A DNA stretch of 64,000 nucleotides from Brugia malayi. Lineage: Eukaryota; Nematoda; Chromadorea; Rhabditida; Onchocercidae. Below are positions 57,927 through 64,000 of this stretch, piece by piece. Under the pieces are notes generated by a model. That model saw only the letters and a list, made by a program, of their open reading frames with translations. It was not told where the DNA came from and made no database searches. Within the stretch, counting starts at the first letter, position 1; every line of letters starts with the position of its first letter. Made by a program: the position numbers and the translations under genes. The stretch is from contig NW_025062475.1 of assembly GCF_000002995.4 (NCBI RefSeq), positions 9,614,187 to 9,678,186 of the forward strand. The letters are read 5' to 3'.

Positions 57927-60900
57927 ATGGGTAAAAAGACGAAAATTGGTAAGCAGCGCCGAGACAAATACTATCATCTCGCAAAGGAAGCAGGTTTTGT
58001 CTAATTCAATTTATTCCTCCAGACATTTCTGTAAAATTTAAATTCTTAATCTTGTACATAATACATATATTCAGAAAGATATGTAATAGTAACTACCGAG
58101 TAATCCATCAGTTGATTAAAGTGGTGATGTGAACGGTTGAACAATTATATATAAAGGGATGAAAGCAGAAGAGAGTTGGGTCTGCATATTTATGTATTTC
58201 AGGATATCGATCTCGTGCTGCATTCAAATTGCTGCAACTTAATAAGCGATTCGAATTTTTGCAAAAATCCAGAGCAGTTGTTGATCTATGCGCAGCACCA
58301 GGTGGATGGCTTCAAGTGGCCATACAAAATATGCCTGTTTCATCTATTTGCATAGGTATAACTTCCACCGTACATAAGATAGGGGTGGTGACTCTGTGTT
58401 ATTAAATTATTATAAAATTAACACAATTTATTGCACCTTTTTGTCGGTTTTTTTAGCAAAATAAACGTTTTCAGGAGTGGATTTAGTACCTATTAAGCCG
58501 ATCAACAAATGTGTAACTTTACAAGGTGATATAACCACTGAAAAAACTAGGCAGATGGTTCGAAAAGAGCTGCATGGCTGGGAAGTGTGTTTTTATGTTT
58601 AATCACAAATTTTAAAATATTGCATGGCGAAAATAGTATATTACACTCTCTGCAGTATTTTACTTGATAGTGTTATTGACAATATCAAATTATTCGGCAA
58701 AGAGGGTATTTAAAACATAGTGGTATTATTTTCCAAGGTTTCGATTTTTCTGCTGTGTACCCTGGTATTTGAGTATGAAATGGCTGGCTGATTTTGTATT
58801 TTGCAGGCTGATTGTGTGCTGCATGATGGTGCACCTAACGTAGGACGTAATTGGGTTCAGGATGCATTCCAGCAAAATTGTTTAACGCTATCAGCTTTAA
58901 GACTTGCTACGCAAATATTAACAAAAAATGGTATTTTTGTGACGAAAATCTTCCGTTCAAGTGATTATTGTCATCTGATATCAGTATTTGAGAAGCTGTT
59001 CAAACAAGTAAACAATTTCAATTTCAATAGGATTTGAAATATGTTAAATTGCTTGCGAACATTACGAATATTTTCTAGATCTTTATATAATATGATTAGT
59101 TTAGCAACAGTTTCCAGTGGTTGTAATAGCAAGTGTTCTTTTATAGGTACACGTTTGGAAACCAGCAGCTTCACGTCTAGAATCTGCGGAGATTTTTGTA
59201 GTCTGTGAGAAGTATTTAAAACCGGAAAAACTTGACCCCGATCTCTTAGATCCCAAAAAGGTATTCGCTGAATCGACACAGCAGTCAGTCATCTCAAATC
59301 CGTAAGTAAAATCCTCCACAGGCTTTCGATAAGTTGCATTCTTAATTCAATCTGATTTTTTGATTTAATCCATCAAATTAAATTTCCTTTTCTACATTTC
59401 TTTCTCCAGTCAATTAATGTTGCAACCACGCGCAAAGCTGAAGAAAGTACCAGCAACTGGCTATGAAAATGAATCTGTTTCACTCCATAAAACAATAAAT
59501 GCCACAGATTTTATTCATAGTAACAATTATCTAGAATTATTGGCTTCTGCATACAAAGTAAGTCAGTTTTCTAAAGTAATGTTAGTACGGGAAGATTTTT
59601 TTGTCTGATTCTTTCCATAGAATCCAGTCTTCCCTTGAATAAACTTATAAGAATGATTTTATATTGCAGAATTTATTAGCGTAATATTTTTTTGTTCTTT
59701 AACAAAATAAGAAAAAAGAGGAAATATAAAATAAATTTCTTAGTTGTGTTTCAGACATCTGCACTTTATTTCTCTTTTTTAATTTTTTTCCACTTCTCTT
59801 TTAAATTCCAAATTATCGGTTTCAGATTGCTCTAGATGATGAAAGATGGTTAAATAACGAATCAACAACTGATGAAGTGAAGTGTTGTTTGGAAGATATT
59901 AAGGTATGCGGCCCGAGAGAGTTACGATTGATACTGAAATGGAGACGTAATATTATCACGAAAATAAATGAAGAAGGGAATGAAACTGAAAATCCAACAA
60001 AAGATGATGTAATGGCGGTCAATCCTGAGTAAGTTAAAGCATTGCTTTTAAAACCAAATATCTTTATCGGCATTTGTGAAGGTTTCCTGTGATTTCAGAG
60101 ATGAAAGGATGGCAGAAATCGAACAACAGTTGTCAATGGCAAAAGCAGAAGAAAAGGTATTTTATTTTCTTTGGTAATGCATTCTTTTTTTGAATTCTTT
60201 TTAATTATTTTCTTACTGTGTGAAAAGTTTTTACAGGCAGCACTGAAGAAAAAGAAACGAAAATTGCTGAAAGATAAAGCTAATCTCGAAAAAAGAAAAA
60301 AACTGAAAATGCTAGTGGAAGGAGATACGTACGAAATACCCGATGAACAGGAACTCTTCTCGTTAAAGAAACTTGCGATAGCTAAGAATAAACGGTGTGC
60401 AGATTCAGAGTTAAGTAACAGTAAGAACGAGAATGAGAGTGATAACGATGAAGGCTGTAGTAGTGATGATGATAACGATGATTATGGGTACGAAAAGTTT
60501 TTCTCCTATTGTGGTTTTTTCTTATTTAATCCATATCGAAAAGTATCATTTTGAAACTTAGTTTGTTTACTAAAAGAGCTAGTTTTTATTTCGACTTATT
60601 GCTTTTGAAATGACTCGAATGATGTAGTAGGTAAGTGGGTGATTTCCATCTTAGTTGGATCTCAGTTGGTTGCTGTTTTGATTTTAACAAAGGTTTTTAA
60701 ACGTAACTCATCTTTTAGCATAGATGATGATGCGGAAGAATTTCATCACGAGCAGGATCCAAGTATGTCGAAAGCAGAGAAAACTGAAGCTCAAAAAGCA
60801 GAATGGTTTGGCCGGGTTGATTTTTGTATATGTTTAACGAAATACTTTTTATGTAGTGTAAAACAAAGGAATTGAAAATTTTTGGTTAATTTTTCTTTTT

Positions 60901-62977
60901 CAAATCTTCGTTTTCTCTAGAAAATTATAGGAATGAACATGCAATAAAATATATATCGCGAATATATGTTAACTTTATAAATAAATTTTATTTCACAGTT
61001 ATATTAAAATATAATTGTTTAACCTTAATCAGTTATTGTTTAATATCTATTTCAGCATCAAGTTGCTGAACTGGTAGATGATGAAGAAGGTGCTCTAAAA
61101 GCTATTGAGAATTTCATGAAAAAATTTAATAACACTTCACAAAGTTCTTTCAGTCAGTTTTTATCCAGTTTGATTATTCAGAAGAAGCTTTATAATTTTC
61201 CAGTCTCGTTTATTTTTTTTAACGTTTAGCACGGTGTTACGTTGTAACATGTTACTTAATAGTTTATAGATAAGAAGAAGAAGGATGAAAGAGATGGTCA
61301 GAAGTCAATTGCCGACGCATGGTCAGATAGAGGAAATAATGCAGATAGCCAAAAACTTAGTAACGGCGCAGGAATAGATGCAGGAACAACTTCTGTTTTC
61401 ATGGATGATGATGAAAGCGACGAGGAGTATCATGATATAGACAAAATTGATACGAAAACTTCCTCATCTGATATACCGCAGAAAGAAAAGCCAGGTTTGA
61501 TATTTGTGGAAATCTTTCTAATTCTTGATCAAAATTAGACCAAAGTCACTTTTATATCAAGTAAACTTTTTTAGGAAAAGCCAAAAAACTATCGCCTGAG
61601 CTACTTGCACTTGGAGAACAACTAATATACTCATCAAAAACAAGGCGAGATCTGGAAGATTGGGGATGGAACAGGTGGCTTTGGCAGACATGTTTTAAAT
61701 TTGACCGTTTTGAATTATCACTGTTTGGCTACGAAATTACTTGATAGTTTTATCTAGCTGTTATGATAAGTTTGTGGCTTACGGCCTGTTGTTAATTTGG
61801 ATTTCGTGAAATCCCGGAAAAATGAAAAACTGTCCTGTAGCGTTTCACAAATTTGATGTATCCCATCACGTGTTTTGTAGCAGTTTAAGTTCAGACTATC
61901 ACGTGAGTTTATGGTGCCTTTGTTTTAACATTCTGTTCCAAAATATGTGTTTTACTTATAACTAAGAATTTTAAGGTATACAAACAATGATGAAGGACTT
62001 CCTGATTGGTTTGTAGAAGACGAAAAAAAGCACTTCAAAAAGGAACTTCCGGTTTCAAAAGTAAATTTTTTATGCAGGGCGAATTTTGTGCTTCTAGCAG
62101 TTGTTCCGAAATCGAAATCGTGAGAGTCGGATCATCATGACTCATGCATTTTTTAAAACGTCAACTTTAGGATCGAGTGGATTTCTATAAAAATCGTATG
62201 CGAGATATTAACACACGGACAATCAAAAAAGTTGCTGAAGCAAAAGCACGCAAGAAAAAACGACGGGATCGGAAATTACAGCTAGCAAAGAAAAGAGCAG
62301 AAGGTATCATTGAAAGTGAAAATATGGAGCAAGCAGAAAAAATCCGAGAGATTCGCAAGTAAGCTCAACTCGTATATTATTTCATTTGAGGTGCTTTCCA
62401 TTTCTCATTATCAGGAAACCACTTTTCATGACAGCGCTGATAGTTATTTTTTTTTTTTGTAGAAATTAGGTCAACAACTAGAATTTAAACCTATAATTTG
62501 AAGGTTATACCGCAAGACAGCCTCATCAATAAAGGAAAAGAAAAAGATAACCTATGCAGTAATGACGAAGGGCAAAAGAGGAAGTTTATCTAGGCCAAAA
62601 GGGCCATATAAAGTAAGTCATTGCTGAAGGTTAATGATCTACTGTAAGATTATAACAAAAGAGTTATCTTTATAAATAACAAGTTTTCATCAAAATTTAT
62701 CGGCTGGTAACTTCCAGTAGAACGGAAGAATAAATGGGTGTCTTAGGAATTTAATGTAGACTTTCCTATTGATTAACTCATACTTAATGATTTTTGTACT
62801 TTTATCGTTTGTTATTTCGGCAGAATGAACGAAATAGTTGAACAGTTAAGTTTTTCGTTCAAGGTAGTGGATGCTCGGTTGAAGAAAGATAATCGTCGTC
62901 AAAAGCAGATGAACCAGAAGAAAGGATATAAAGCAGGTGGTAGAGGTGGTAGGCGTCGCAATAGGAGATCCGATTGA
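57927..62977 (+). CDS. ftsj3: Pre-rRNA 2'-O-ribose methyltransferase SPB1/FTSJ3, 17 exons
   Basis: Nucleolar FtsJ-family enzyme of 60S ribosome assembly. It methylates ribose in the 25S/28S A-loop. Exons: 57927-57993, 58203-58355, 58475-58584, 58807-59007, 59147-59301, 59410-59557, 59826-60028, 60099-60156, 60237-60487, 60719-60815, 61056-61152, 61270-61494, 61575-61674, 61976-62060, 62171-62358, 62504-62612, 62864-62977. Phases close to 786 residues (human 847, yeast 841). The catalytic K-D-K-E tetrad is visible: K31 (RSRAAFKL), D117 (VLHDGAP), K157 (GIFVTKIF) and E192 ([10 protein letters not shown]). The SAM-binding loop is [15 protein letters not shown]. The middle is acidic and charged ([16 protein letters not shown]). 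The SPB1 C-terminal domain follows: [66 protein letters not shown]. It ends in a basic [11 protein letters not shown] tail. Confidence 0.97.
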
Positions 62978-64000
62978 TTTGAATTCTTTTTGATTATTTG
63001 TTGTAATGTCGTTGCTAATGTTTTATTAAATGCGATAAAACTCGTGATATATTTCGTTTTCAGTACCATTTAAGAATCCTGAGATTACTGAAGATATTAA
63101 CTTCCGGATTTTTCAAATTCTATTTCCGCTCATCAAATCCAGCATAATATCACATAATATTGGTTGAATTAAAGCTGAGTTAATCAGCAGTTATATTCGA
63201 ATTACATTAATAAAGAAGGAGCTGTAATTCACGAAGCACACTGTTGTCTCATTGCTGAAATTGTTTCATTCATATCCGATTATTTCCTCTAGTTATTGTG
63301 ATGAGCATGAGGCATGTCCTAGAACAGAAATGTTAAATGATGATCGTTTCAGCGAATTCCATACATTACTCGTCACAAGCATACGAAGCTTCAGTTTCTC
63401 AAACAACTTAAATTGCTTCAATAGCATTTGCCATTAGTATCCCTGACTATGAATCTTGTTTTGTTCCTGAAAAGAAAAAAAAATCAAAAAATTGCTTTAC
63501 CTGTATTCTCTGGAATTCCTGAATTAGAAATATTCTTGAATCAGGAACAATTATTTAGGCTTTGCAATAATTCCTAATTTTATGTAGAAATCCATGAAAT
63601 TTTAAAACGACTCGATTTGTAATGGTTTTTGAAACTATATCAGTTTCAAATTCTGCGACAATTTCCATACACATCCATAGCTTAAATCATTTTCTCTAAA
63701 TGTCAAATTATTTGAAGTAGTAGCACAAACAAGGAAATGCATTTATCGCAAGAACACTGAGTGTGATCACACTGATACATTATTATACCTTATCTCATAT
63801 GGTTATCATTGCTACAGTTAATTTATCATTGCACGCTGTTTGCTAATTAAATATGTTATTGAGTAAATAGGCGGCGGCGGCGATTGTATTCGTATGAAAT
63901 AATTATGTTACTGGTTATTGCTATCACTAAGTAAAGATTGTTTATTGCTATTATTGAGTAAGCAAGTATTGTATGATATGTTAAGGAAGCAAAATATATT
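62978..64000. other. Intergenic region downstream of SPB1
   Basis: 1 kb with no supported gene. AATAAA near 63210 may end the SPB1 transcript. A (GGC)4 run lies at 63870-63882, and ATTGCTATNANTRAGTAA words repeat between about 63915 and 63965. The plus ORF 63252-63437 has no recognisable domain or splice partners. Confidence 0.55.

Noticed and set aside
63252..63437. 61-codon plus ORF after SPB1
   Set aside because: It lies in the probable 3' flank, has no recognisable domain, and no acceptor or donor links it to other exons.

Overview
This window looks like nuclear DNA of a nematode, most likely a filarial (spirurid) worm. It is strongly AT-rich, and every gene is cut into many small exons by short AT-rich introns ending in TTTCAG-like acceptors. 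The proteins are animal-type. The alkyl-DHAP synthase ends in SKL (a PTS1 signal), as expected for nematodes. A consensus 3' splice site sits six bases upstream of the UBE3D start codon, which fits spliced-leader trans-splicing. I rebuilt the genes exon by exon by eye. In each completed model the codon phase closes across all introns and the final length matches the family, but no transcript data were available and the species is inferred.

Layout (coordinates of coding parts). Minus strand: alkyl-DHAP synthase (2189-7330), ribosomal protein L12 (9066-11109), a 64-residue protein I do not recognise (11444-11755), CAF1/CNOT7 deadenylase (11992-14006) and site-2 protease (14683-19392). A divergent intergenic region with a 174-bp minisatellite follows. 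Plus strand: a UBE3D-like E3 ligase (20761-25184). Minus strand again: two S28-family serine carboxypeptidases in tandem (26625-31038 and 32979-38636), an SH2-pseudokinase (39465-43896), an MTMR6/7/8-type myotubularin with a C-terminal FYVE-like finger (45994-52499) and an orphan 3' exon (52905-53095). Plus strand: the rRNA methyltransferase SPB1/FTSJ3 (57927-62977). The left 2.2 kb, about 53.1-57.9 kb and the last 1 kb hold no gene I can support.

How the genes relate: they are mostly housekeeping functions (ether-lipid synthesis, translation, mRNA decay, membrane-protein proteolysis, ubiquitination, phosphoinositide turnover, ribosome assembly). They do not form one pathway. The close same-strand spacing CAF1 - small ORF - L12 (236 and 334 bp gaps) could be a nematode operon.

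Most interesting points: (1) a Fer-like SH2-kinase in which the SH2 arginine and all the catalytic kinase residues appear to be replaced; (2) three genes carry a decayed copy of part of their own exon inside a neighbouring intron; (3) the S28 pair has diverged, and copy A has an extra Cys-containing C-terminal extension; (4) a probable GC-AG intron in the myotubularin gene; (5) a small conserved-looking gene between CAF1 and L12 without recognisable homology; (6) an orphan protein-like exon at 52.9-53.1 kb and an orphan 103-codon ORF at 25.2-25.6 kb. I did not find a CRISPR array, transposase, rRNA, tRNA or other previously undescribed multi-gene system.
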